In this document: piece by piece, positions 1 to 5,391 of the stretch
Layout of the letters: each line of letters starts with the position of its first letter
Position numbering within the stretch: the first letter of the stretch is position 1
NCBI GenBank assembly: GCA_030445875.1
Contig: JASUSX010000089.1
Span: 1-8,018 of the forward strand
DNA length: 8,018 nt
Reading direction: 5' to 3'
Source: Clostridia bacterium
Lineage (GTDB): Bacteria > Bacillota > DSM-521 > Neomoorellales > Neomoorellaceae
Program-made: the position numbers and the translations under genes
Notes under the pieces: generated by a model
What the model was told of the DNA's origin: nothing
The model's database searches: none
Seen by the model: the letters and a program-made list of their open reading frames with translations, nothing else

Positions 1-114
1 GAATTACTGCAAAATACCCCAAAGCCGGAAAGGGTCAAAGGCATATATTATGTTTCTGTGCAAGGTCTCTTTTTGCCTACTACATCTTTACACATACCGG
101 GCTCATATTATTAT
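1..114. other. AT-rich upstream intergenic segment
   Basis: This stretch is much richer in A and T than the rest of the window and holds no convincing gene. A plus-strand frame is open from base 1 to a TAA at 199-201, but the peptide has no recognisable motif and runs through a strong promoter, so I do not call it coding. On the minus strand a TTGACC (38-33) lies 16 bases from TATTTT (16-11), which could be a promoter for a gene to the left of the window. That reading is speculative. Confidence 0.4.
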
Positions 115-143
115 TTGACAGACTTCCGCTCTTACGTTATGAT
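115..143 (+). promoter_or_regulatory. Sigma-A type promoter for the TPR gene
   Basis: A perfect -35 box TTGACA (115-120) is followed after 17 bases by TATGAT (138-143), five of six matches to the -10 consensus. Transcription would begin near 150, giving a leader of about 15-25 bases before the start codon. It sits in an AT-rich region directly upstream of the gene, as expected for a housekeeping promoter. Confidence 0.85.
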
Positions 144-166
144 GGGGCAGAGGGGGTGGACAGGAG

Positions 167-907
167 ATGGGGATGATGACCTCCCTGCGCCGGTTGAGTA
201 AAAGGCGGCCGGTTCTGGGAGTATTATTTGTGGTCGTTTTAAGTATCGGTTTAGTCGGCAGTTACGCTATTTTTGCGGCCCCCAGGGGGTCTCTGCCACC
301 GCCAGAGGCCCAGGCGCCGGCACCAGACGCGGCCCAACAGGCCGAGGCCATGCAGAAGGCTATGCAGGAACAGATGGGCCAGCTGGAGACGGAGATCGCC
401 AACCTGCAGAAAGAGGTCCAGGCGAAACCCAATGATAGCGCTACCCTGTTAAAGCTCGGCGACAGCCAGTATAACCTGGGTACCCTTTACCTTTACGCCG
501 GCAGCGACCAGGCCAAAGCTATCGATAGTTTTAAGGCGGCGGTAGCCAGCTACCAGCAGGTTTTAAGGCTTAATCCCCAGGAAGAGGGGATCAACTTGCG
601 CCTGGCCGGGGCGGCCCTCTACGCCGGGGATAACAAGCTGGCGGAGGATAGTTTCCAGGCTGCCCTCAAGGCTGATCCCGGCGATAACAACGCGCGTATA
701 ACCTATGGTATGTACCTGGCGTCCCTGAAGGGCGATTTAGATGGTGCCATTGGCCAGTGGCAGGAGGTTTTAAGGCATAACCCGGACCAGGAGATGGCGG
801 CCCAGGTTCAGGAGATGATCAAACAGGCCCAGGCAGCCAAGCAAAAAGGCAGCGAGGGCGGCACCAGCCCGGCCCCCGCCAGCGGAGGACAGGAGAACGG
901 CAAGTAG
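167..907 (+). CDS. Membrane-anchored TPR-repeat protein
   Basis: The 246-residue protein has a basic N-terminus (RRLSKRR) and one hydrophobic segment at about residues 15-38, which is a signal-anchor or uncleaved signal peptide. A Pro/Ala-rich linker (41-58) and a short Q/E-rich, probably coiled stretch (58-86) follow. Tetratricopeptide-type helices then cover about 91-206, with clear units at about 142-171 (LRLAGAALYAGDNKLAEDSF) and 175-206. The tail is Gly/Ser/Pro-rich. TPR domains mediate protein-protein contacts, so the likely role is a scaffold or assembly factor held on the outer face of the membrane; no specific partner is visible. ATG codons at 167, 173 and 176 are all possible starts: AGGGGGTGG (151-159) suits 167, while AGGAG (162-166) suits 173 or 176. 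It has its own strong promoter and ends at a terminator shared with a convergent gene, so it is probably monocistronic. Confidence 0.85.
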   Translation: MGMMTSLRRLSKRRPVLGVLFVVVLSIGLVGSYAIFAAPRGSLPPPEAQAPAPDAAQQAEAMQKAMQEQMGQLETEIANLQKEVQAKPNDSATLLKLGDSQYNLGTLYLYAGSDQAKAIDSFKAAVASYQQVLRLNPQEEGINLRLAGAALYAGDNKLAEDSFQAALKADPGDNNARITYGMYLASLKGDLDGAIGQWQEVLRHNPDQEMAAQVQEMIKQAQAAKQKGSEGGTSPAPASGGQENGK

Positions 908-920
908 TTTTGGGAGACGG

Positions 921-947
921 AAAAAAGCCGGCCAGGAGGCCGGCTTT
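921..947 (-). terminator. Intrinsic terminator between convergent genes
   Basis: A perfect 10-bp stem (924-933 with 938-947, core GCCGGCC/GGCCGGC) closes a four-base AGGA loop. Read on the minus strand, it ends in a run of six T (926-921), giving a good rho-independent terminator for the radical SAM gene, whose stop codon is at 953-951. On the plus strand only TTT followed by GTACTATTT trails the stem, so termination of the TPR transcript is possible but weaker. Confidence 0.85.
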
Positions 948-950
948 GTA

Positions 951-2285
951 CTATTTAGCCAGGGAAGGCCGCGGCAGGGTAAAGCTGCCGGAGCGCAGTT
1001 TCTCCAGGAAGTGGTTGAAGCGCTTGCGGATATTGAGATTAATGGCCCACAGGATGGCGGCGTTGCGGGTGGCCAGACCCAGGCGCCGGGAAATCGAGCC
1101 CAGGGAATAGAACTCCGCCCAGGCCCAGTTGAAGCCTTCCTGGAGGGTCTGAGGGTCCATATTTTTCGGCTCGAAGACAACCTTACTGATGGTATATTGG
1201 CCCCAGTCATTGCTGGTGATGCGCCCTTCCTTTTCCAGGGCCTGGCGCAGGGGTGTGCCCGGGAAGGGGGTCAGGATGCCAAACTGGGCCGCCTCCAGGC
1301 GGTTTTCCTGGGCAAATTTCACGGTCCTTTCAAAGACACCGGCATCGTCTTCGTCCAGGCCGAAGACGAAAGCGCCTTCAATGGCGATACCATGGTCGTG
1401 GATCCTCTTGATGGCGTTCCGGTATTCTTCCACCCGGTTGACGGACTTACCGACTGCTTTCAGGTTACCTGGAGACAGGGATTCAAAGCCGATAAAGAGG
1501 CCGATGCAGCCGCTGGCTGCAGCCAGGCGCAGCAGCTCTTCGTCCCGGGCGATATTAAGGGAGCCCTGGCTGAACCATTTTATCTTTTTCGGCAGGCTGG
1601 CCAGCTCAGTGAAGAGCTGCCGGGCGTAACCGGGGTGGCCGATAATGTTGTCATCAATAAAGGCCACTACATCCCCGGCCAGGTCGCGGACCTCATTGAT
1701 CACCTCGGCTACCGGCCGGAAGCGGAAGGCGTGGCCGAAGAACTGGCTAACAGTGCAGAAGGAGCAGGCAAAGGGGCAGCCACGGGTGGTCTGGACGGTG
1801 TCGGGGATGAGGTAGCGGTCACGCCTTAAGAGATCCCGCCGGGGGATAGCCAAATGTTCCAGGGAGGGGCGTTCCTCCTGGCGGTAAAAGGGCTGCAACC
1901 TTCCCCCCTCTTCCAGGTCGGCCAGGAGGCGTTGCCAGGAGCCTTCGGCTTCGCCGATGACCACCGCGTCAGCGTGGCCCAGGGCTTCTTCCGGCAGGGC
2001 CGAGGGGTGCATCCCGCCCAGGACTACCCTGCTGCCCCGGGCGCGAAAGGCGTCCGCGATCTCGTAGGCGCGGGGGGCCAGGGCCGTCATGGCGGAAATG
2101 CCGACCAGATCGTACTTGGCATCGCTGTCCAGATCGGTTAAACTTTCATCAAGGATCGTCACCTCGTGCTGGGGTGGCGTGAGGGCGGCCAGGGTGATTA
2201 AGTTCAAGGGCGGGAAAATGGACTTCTCCTTTTCACTTTCCCACAGGGGGTCATGCCAGGCCGGGGCAATAAGGGCTATTTTCAT
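951..2285 (-). CDS. B12-binding-domain radical SAM protein (DUF4070-like)
   Basis: The 444-residue enzyme has the usual two-domain layout of cobalamin-binding radical SAM proteins. Residues 1 to about 130 form a Rossmann-like B12-binding domain (MKIALIAP; VVLGGMHPSALPEEAL at 87-102; VIGEAEGSW at 109-117). The radical SAM barrel starts with TTRGCPFACSFC, and Cys170, Cys174 and Cys177 form the CxxxCxxC site that binds the [4Fe-4S] cluster and S-adenosylmethionine. The C-terminal part (about 340-444) resembles the DUF4070 extension. Relatives include B12-dependent methylases such as the hopanoid methylase HpnR, but many are uncharacterised, so the substrate is unknown. I see no His of the DxHxxG base-off motif, which is common in this superfamily. 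The start at 2285 is chosen because GGAGGT (2297-2292) lies six bases upstream; an in-frame ATG at 2315 would add ten residues without a comparable site. The gene stands alone, divergent from the kinase gene. Confidence 0.85.
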   Translation of the reverse strand: MKIALIAPAWHDPLWESEKEKSIFPPLNLITLAALTPPQHEVTILDESLTDLDSDAKYDLVGISAMTALAPRAYEIADAFRARGSRVVLGGMHPSALPEEALGHADAVVIGEAEGSWQRLLADLEEGGRLQPFYRQEERPSLEHLAIPRRDLLRRDRYLIPDTVQTTRGCPFACSFCTVSQFFGHAFRFRPVAEVINEVRDLAGDVVAFIDDNIIGHPGYARQLFTELASLPKKIKWFSQGSLNIARDEELLRLAAASGCIGLFIGFESLSPGNLKAVGKSVNRVEEYRNAIKRIHDHGIAIEGAFVFGLDEDDAGVFERTVKFAQENRLEAAQFGILTPFPGTPLRQALEKEGRITSNDWGQYTISKVVFEPKNMDPQTLQEGFNWAWAEFYSLGSISRRLGLATRNAAILWAINLNIRKRFNHFLEKLRSGSFTLPRPSLAK

Positions 2286-2400
2286 TTTCTTACCTCCAGC
2301 AAAGGTTTTGTGCATAATATGGCCCTGACGGTGTTAAATCATGTATATTCTTCTGGTCAAGTAGTCGAAATCCTGCCTGGAAGGGGAGGGAAAGGCGAAC
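2286..2400. promoter_or_regulatory. Divergent intergenic region, radical SAM / ROK kinase
   Basis: This 115-base AT-richer spacer must hold promoters for both flanking genes. On the minus strand TATTAT (2319-2314) is a candidate -10 box, though only a poor -35 lies upstream; a TTGACC (2359-2354) is also present but has no good -10 partner at 17 bases. On the plus strand TATATT (2344-2349) and TTGTGC (2308-2313) are weak matches. GGGGAGGG (2383-2390) is the likely ribosome site for the kinase. No operator repeat or riboswitch is visible. Confidence 0.4.
2292..2297 (-). promoter_or_regulatory. Start-deciding ribosome binding site of the radical SAM gene
   Basis: On the minus strand GGAGGT is followed six bases later by ATG at 2285-2283. 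It fixes translation at MKIALIAP and makes the upstream in-frame ATG at 2315 unlikely. Confidence 0.8.
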
Positions 2401-3450
2401 TTGTGTCTTTTGGGTATCGATCTGGGCGGCACCACCATTAAAGCCGGGCTGGTAGACCGGCAGGGCCAGCTCCTGGCCAGGGGGCAGGTAGCCACCGGGG
2501 CCGCTGAGGGAGCCAGGGCCGTCCTGGGGCGCATCATCGCCCTGGCCGGCGAGGTAGCGCAGCGGCAGGGGCTGGCCCGGCGGGAGATTGAAGCGGCAGG
2601 GATAGGTGTGCCCGGCTGGGTGGACGTGGCAAGGGGACTGGTACGCCTGGCCCCCAACCTTTTCTGGCGCGATTTTCCCCTCCAGGCGGAACTGGCGGCC
2701 GAACTGGGCCGGCCGGTGGTCGTGGATAATGACGCCCATGTGGCGGCCCTGGGGGAAATGTGGCAGGGGGCCGGGCAGGGCTATCGCTCCCTGCTCATGG
2801 TGACCATTGGGACCGGGATTGGTTCGGGGTTGATTTTAGACGGGCGCGTCTGGCGCGGGGTTGCTGGTTACGGCGCGGAAATGGGCCATGTTAAGATGGT
2901 ACGCGGTGGTCTCCCGTGCCACTGCGGAGGCCGGGGCTGCCTGGAGACCCTGGCTTCGGCCACGGCCATGGTGCGCATGTTTCGGGAGGGACTGGCTGCC
3001 GGCCGCCCTTCCTCTCTGCAGGATCAACCCGGCCTGGGGGCCAGGGAGATCCTGGCCGCTGCCGCCAGGGACGACAGCCTGGCCCGGGAGGTCGTAGACT
3101 GTGCCGCCAGTTACCTGGGCCAGGCCCTGGCCAACGCCGTCCTGCTGGTGGGACCGGAGGCCATTATTATCGGCGGCGGGCCGGCCGGGGCCGGGGAAGT
3201 TCTTCTCGCCCCTATTCGTAGCTACCTGGCTGCCTACCTGGGCCCCTGGCAGCTGAAACCCCTGCCGGTCTTGGCCGCCCGGCTGGGCAATGACGCCGGC
3301 CTGATTGGCGCCGCCCGCCTGGCTCTGCACGAGCAGCAAAATAGGGAGGAGCCCCTCTTGGGTGCTAGTTCCCTGCCAGCAAACCACAAAAATGTAAGCG
3401 CTAGGGGCGGAGGATATGTCCCGGAGCCGCGCAAGCATAAGCGCCGGTAA
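2401..3450 (+). CDS. ROK-family sugar kinase (glucokinase-like)
   Basis: The protein reads as a complete ROK kinase, which phosphorylates a hexose such as glucose, N-acetylglucosamine or a related sugar using ATP. LGIDLGGTTIKAGLVD (4-19) is the phosphate-binding loop. VVVDNDAHVAALGE (106-119) carries the catalytic Asp111, and TIGTGIGSGLI (135-145) is the second nucleotide-binding segment. Glu160-x-Gly-His163 followed by CHCGGRGCLE gives the ROK signature, with His163, Cys173, Cys175 and Cys180 as the zinc site. No helix-turn-helix precedes it, so it is a kinase rather than a NagC/XylR-type repressor. The start is TTG at 2401 behind GGGGAGGG (2383-2390). A usual ROK C-terminus is reached near residue 311 (NDAGLIGAARLALHE); the last 38 residues are an atypical basic tail, part of which is encoded by the left arm of the inverted-repeat element. 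Sugar specificity cannot be read from the sequence. Confidence 0.9.
   Translation: MCLLGIDLGGTTIKAGLVDRQGQLLARGQVATGAAEGARAVLGRIIALAGEVAQRQGLARREIEAAGIGVPGWVDVARGLVRLAPNLFWRDFPLQAELAAELGRPVVVDNDAHVAALGEMWQGAGQGYRSLLMVTIGTGIGSGLILDGRVWRGVAGYGAEMGHVKMVRGGLPCHCGGRGCLETLASATAMVRMFREGLAAGRPSSLQDQPGLGAREILAAAARDDSLAREVVDCAASYLGQALANAVLLVGPEAIIIGGGPAGAGEVLLAPIRSYLAAYLGPWQLKPLPVLAARLGNDAGLIGAARLALHEQQNREEPLLGASSLPANHKNVSARGGGYVPEPRKHKRR
3406..3422 (+). repeat. Left arm of 17-base inverted repeat
   Basis: GGCGGAGGATATGTCCC is the exact reverse complement of bases 3646-3662. It lies inside the 3' end of the kinase reading frame, where it encodes part of the atypical tail. A G-T wobble with 3405/3663 could extend the pairing by one step. 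Confidence 0.9.
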
Positions 3451-3639
3451 CAGGACAGGCGAGGTGAGGCCACCGTTGCCGCCGCCGAAGACGCCTGAGC
3501 GTACCCTGGCGAGGAATATTGGACAACCTCATAGAAGGATCAAAGCCGGCTGAGCGGAAAGCCTGTTCATGGGCAATCCACAGGCGGCGAGCAACGGTCC
3601 GAACCGAGCCGTAGTCCTGTCGGCGCGTAACTTCTGAGC

Positions 3640-3672
3640 GGCGGAGGGACATATCCTCCGCCTGAATGGAGG
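3640..3672 (+). promoter_or_regulatory. Possible RNA switch at the methyltransferase ribosome site
   Basis: The CCTCC at 3655-3659 can pair in three mutually exclusive ways: with the distant left arm (3409-3413, inside a 17-bp helix); with the adjacent GGCGGAGG (3640-3647) as a perfect 8-bp hairpin with a 7-base loop; or with the GGAGG ribosome site itself (3668-3672) as a 5-bp hairpin with an 8-base loop. Only the last would block translation of the downstream gene. The pairings are read from the sequence; a regulatory function is inference. Confidence 0.4.
3646..3662 (-). repeat. Right arm of 17-base inverted repeat
   Basis: GGGACATATCCTCCGCC (plus strand) is the perfect complement of the left arm 224 bases upstream. 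It ends six bases before the ribosome site of the methyltransferase gene, and its CCTCC core has two other local pairing partners. Confidence 0.9.
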
Positions 3673-3681
3673 AGAATGGCC

Positions 3682-4752
3682 ATGTCTTTACCCGGTAACT
3701 TCCAGGCCGCCGGCATCGGCAGCCTGCCCTACCACGAACCGGAGCCAGCCCTGGATTTGATCTTCCAGACCATGCCCCACTTACCCCACTGGCCCCAGTT
3801 ACCCCGGCGGGGCCACCAGGAGCATTTCGTTTACCAGAGCCTGTTTCCCCTGGTGCACCTGGGTTTAATCACAGACCGGGAGGGGGAAATGCCGGTCTTT
3901 AGCGACGACCAGGCGGACTGGGCGGACCGCCTGACGGCCTTTTACAGCCTGTACCTGGAGGCCGAAGCCGGGGACCAGGAGGCCCTGGCCGCCTTTGCCA
4001 TTCCCCGGTCAGCGGGCGTCGGCTTCTACGCCCTGCTGGAACACCTGGAGACCAGGGGCCCCGGCGAGGCGCTCTTCTTGAAGGGGCAGGTGGCGGGTCC
4101 CGTTACCGCCGGGCTTTATTTAAGCAGCAGCTCCGGGCGCAGCGCCTTTTACGACCCCCAGCTAAGGGATCTCATCGTGAAGACAACGGCCCTGCAGGCC
4201 CGCTGGCAGGCCCGGGAACTGGGGCGTTTCCATCTGCCGGTGCTGGTGTTTGTAGACGACCCGGCCCTGGCGGCCTACGGCACCTCTACCCACGTCGGGC
4301 TGCAGCGGGATGACCTGGTGGCGGCCCTGGCCGGAGTGGTAGCTGGTATTGAGGCCGGCGGGGGCCTGCCCGGCGCCCACTCCTGCAGCGGGGTGGAGTG
4401 GCCCCTGTTCTTTGCTGCAGGTTGCCGGATCTTGAGCTTCGATGCCTATAACTACTTCACTTCCCTCCAGGTTTTTGCCCCGGACGTGGCCGCTTTCCTG
4501 GCGGCGGGGGGCGTCCTGGCCTGGGGGATTGTCCCCACCTATGAGCAGGCCTGGCAGGAGACGGCAGCCACCCTGGCAGCTATACTCCAGGCGGAGATGG
4601 AAGAATTGGCCCGGCGGGGGGTAGACCGGGAGCGCCTCAACCACCAGGCCCTGGTAACCCCGGCCTGCGGGACCGGCGTCCTGGCCGTTGACCTGGCGGA
4701 GCATATTTACCAGCTCACAGCCGGGGTGGCGACCCTCCTGGCCCGGGGGTAA
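3682..4752 (+). CDS. MetE-C-like zinc methyltransferase (UROD/MetE superfamily)
   Basis: The 356-residue protein resembles the catalytic barrel of cobalamin-independent methionine synthase and related corrinoid-dependent methyltransferases (COG0620 type). It opens with GIGSLPYHEP, typical of this family. The HxC zinc site is GAHSC (His233, Cys235), a third ligand is Cys329 in TPACGTG, and Asp254 in SFDAYNYF occupies roughly the place of the MetE zinc-ligand Glu. Such enzymes activate a thiol, homocysteine in MetE, for methyl transfer. At about half the length of full MetE it lacks the N-terminal domain that helps bind polyglutamylated methyl-folate, so its methyl donor may be a corrinoid protein or another carrier. 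The start at 3682 is preferred because GGAGG (3668-3672) is nine bases away; the ATG at 3676 is too close. The gene follows the structured element and ends at a strong terminator. Methionine synthesis is a reasonable but unproven role. Confidence 0.75.
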   Translation: MSLPGNFQAAGIGSLPYHEPEPALDLIFQTMPHLPHWPQLPRRGHQEHFVYQSLFPLVHLGLITDREGEMPVFSDDQADWADRLTAFYSLYLEAEAGDQEALAAFAIPRSAGVGFYALLEHLETRGPGEALFLKGQVAGPVTAGLYLSSSSGRSAFYDPQLRDLIVKTTALQARWQARELGRFHLPVLVFVDDPALAAYGTSTHVGLQRDDLVAALAGVVAGIEAGGGLPGAHSCSGVEWPLFFAAGCRILSFDAYNYFTSLQVFAPDVAAFLAAGGVLAWGIVPTYEQAWQETAATLAAILQAEMEELARRGVDRERLNHQALVTPACGTGVLAVDLAEHIYQLTAGVATLLARG

Positions 4753-4820
4753 TAGCCGGCCCGGGGAGGGAGCAAAAGGGAGCGGGAGCCAGGAAACAGG
4801 CGAAAATATGTTCTACAGCG

Positions 4821-4849
4821 AAAAAACTCTCCATTTTGGAGGGTTTTTT
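4821..4849 (+). terminator. Intrinsic terminator after the methyltransferase gene
   Basis: An A-rich and T-rich flanked hairpin pairs 4821-4833 with 4837-4849: 13 bp including one G-T wobble, a TTT loop, and an ACTCTCCA/TGGAGGGT core. It ends in six T, with a second T run (4852-4856) after two C. The A run on the left means the structure would also work on the minus strand. It separates the upstream gene from the dcw cluster promoter. Confidence 0.9.
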
Positions 4850-4886
4850 CCTTTTTCCCGGCAGGAATTTTTATCCTGGCGGCGAA

Positions 4887-4892
4887 TATTAT
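4887..4892 (+). promoter_or_regulatory. Candidate -10 box of the dcw (mra) promoter
   Basis: TATTAT lies directly upstream of the GTGG repeat array, in the 38-base AT-rich gap after the terminator's second T run. No good -35 box is found at 16-18 bases (GAATTT or GGAATT only), so the assignment is weak. If right, transcription would start near 4899-4900 and the repeats would overlap the start site and leader. Confidence 0.35.
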
Positions 4893-4937
4893 GTGGTGTA
4901 AAGTGGGGCATAGTGGCATGAAGTGGTAGGAAAGTGG
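4893..4937 (+). promoter_or_regulatory. MraZ operator: five GTGG direct repeats
   Basis: GTGG occurs at 4893, 4903, 4913, 4923 and 4934, spaced 10, 10, 10 and 11 bases; the second, fourth and fifth copies are preceded by AA or AAA (AAAGTGGGG, GAAGTGG, AAAGTGGGA). MraZ is known to bind tandem direct repeats with a TGGG or GTGG core upstream of its own gene. Near one helical turn of spacing puts all copies on one face of the DNA, as expected for the ring-shaped MraZ oligomer. The last copy sits 11 bases from the mraZ start, so binding should block transcription of the cluster. Confidence 0.85.
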
Positions 4938-4948
4938 GACAAAAGCCC

Positions 4949-5380
4949 ATGTTCATGGGGGAGTACCAGCATACCGTTGATGATAAAGGGCGTTTGATTA
5001 TCCCGGCCCGCTTCCGGGAGGAGCTGGGGGATAAATTTGTCCTCACCAAGGGCCTGGACAACTGCCTTTTTGTCTACCCCATGAACGGCTGGGCGGAGAT
5101 GGAACAAAAGTTACGCAGCCTGCCCTTTACCCGGGCTGACGCCAGGGCCTTTGTCCGCTTCTTCTTCTCCGGGGCTACCGAATGTGAGCTGGATCGCCAG
5201 GGGAGAATACTGCTGCCGGGGAATCTGCGGGAATACGCCCGCCTGGAGAAAGAAGTCGTAGTGGTGGGCGTTTCCACCCGGGTGGAGATCTGGAGCCGCA
5301 CCCTGTGGGAACAGTACTGCCAGGAGACGGCGGCCCAGTACGAATCCCTGGCCGAGAAGATCGTCGACTTTGACATCTAG
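4949..5380 (+). CDS. mraZ: MraZ, transcriptional regulator of the dcw cluster
   Basis: The 143-residue protein begins [15 protein letters not shown], the usual MraZ start, and is the same length as typical Firmicute MraZ. It contains two AbrB/SpoVT-like swapped-hairpin units, each with the DxxGR signature: [14 protein letters not shown] (11-24) and [14 protein letters not shown] (82-95). MraZ forms a ring oligomer, binds nucleoid DNA and represses or modulates its own operon. The ATG at 4949 is chosen over an in-frame GTG at 4934, which lies inside the last operator repeat and would add five non-conserved residues. No strong ribosome site precedes 4949 (GTGGG at 4934-4938 is ten bases away), so translation may be weak. 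The stop codon overlaps the ribosome site of rsmH. Confidence 0.95.
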   Translation: MFMGEYQHTVDDKGRLIIPARFREELGDKFVLTKGLDNCLFVYPMNGWAEMEQKLRSLPFTRADARAFVRFFFSGATECELDRQGRILLPGNLREYARLEKEVVVVGVSTRVEIWSRTLWEQYCQETAAQYESLAEKIVDFDI

Positions 5381-5386
5381 GGGTGG
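5379..5386 (+). promoter_or_regulatory. Ribosome site deciding the rsmH start
   Basis: AGGGGTGG overlaps the mraZ stop codon (5378-5380) and lies five bases before TTG at 5392. The in-frame GTG at 5383 is inside this site and has none of its own, so TTG is the likelier start. The overlap suggests translational coupling with mraZ. Confidence 0.65.
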
Positions 5387-5391
5387 CTGCC

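Larger units (their letters stand above)
3406..3662 (+). ncRNA. Candidate large structured RNA / RNA-encoding element
   Basis: The segment is closed by a perfect 17-bp long-range helix (3406-3422 with 3646-3662). Helices visible by eye continue inward: a symmetric GGA/GGA internal loop, GCCGC/GCGGC (3426-3430 with 3638-3642), GCGCCG/CGGCGC (3441-3446 with 3621-3626), AGGAC/GTCCT (3452-3456 with 3614-3618), ACCGTTGC/GCAACGGT (3472-3479 with 3591-3598) and GCCGCC/GGCGGC (3481-3486 with 3583-3588). Inside lie small stems such as GAGG/CCTC (3511-3514 with 3527-3530) and CTGGC/GCCGG (3506-3510 with 3545-3549), the latter with a G-U pair that favours the plus strand. CTGAGCG occurs three times (3495, 3550, 3634), GGCGAG three times (3458, 3508, 3586) and GTAAC twice (3447, 3627). 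It matches none of RNase P RNA, tmRNA, or cobalamin or SAM riboswitches that I can recognise. A solitary HEARO/omega-RNA-like element or a MITE is possible; the family is unassigned. Confidence 0.6.

Noticed and set aside
1..201. Open plus-strand frame from the window edge to TAA at 199-201, a possible C-terminal gene fragment
   Set aside because: The peptide has no recognisable motif, base composition is intergenic-like, and a strong promoter and the start of the TPR gene lie within it.
1011..1829. Long plus-strand frame opposite the radical SAM gene
   Set aside because: It is a shadow of the conserved minus-strand enzyme and has no ribosome site or recognisable domain.
3416..3553. 45-codon plus-strand frame beginning ATGTCCCGG inside the structured element
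   Set aside because: The GGAGG before it is only two bases from the ATG, the start lies in the 17-bp helix, and the Arg/Pro-rich product has no known motif; RNA structure explains the region better.
3401..3652. 83-residue minus-strand frame across the same element
   Set aside because: It is open mainly because of GC-rich composition and mirrored stems; no ribosome site or promoter and no family resemblance.
3404..3680. Cobalamin or SAM riboswitch upstream of the MetE-like gene
   Set aside because: The conserved B12-box and SAM core motifs are not present, although gene context made this attractive.
4934..4948. GTG start for mraZ giving five extra residues
   Set aside because: The GTG belongs to the fifth operator repeat, and MraZ proteins begin with MFMGEY at the ATG at 4949.
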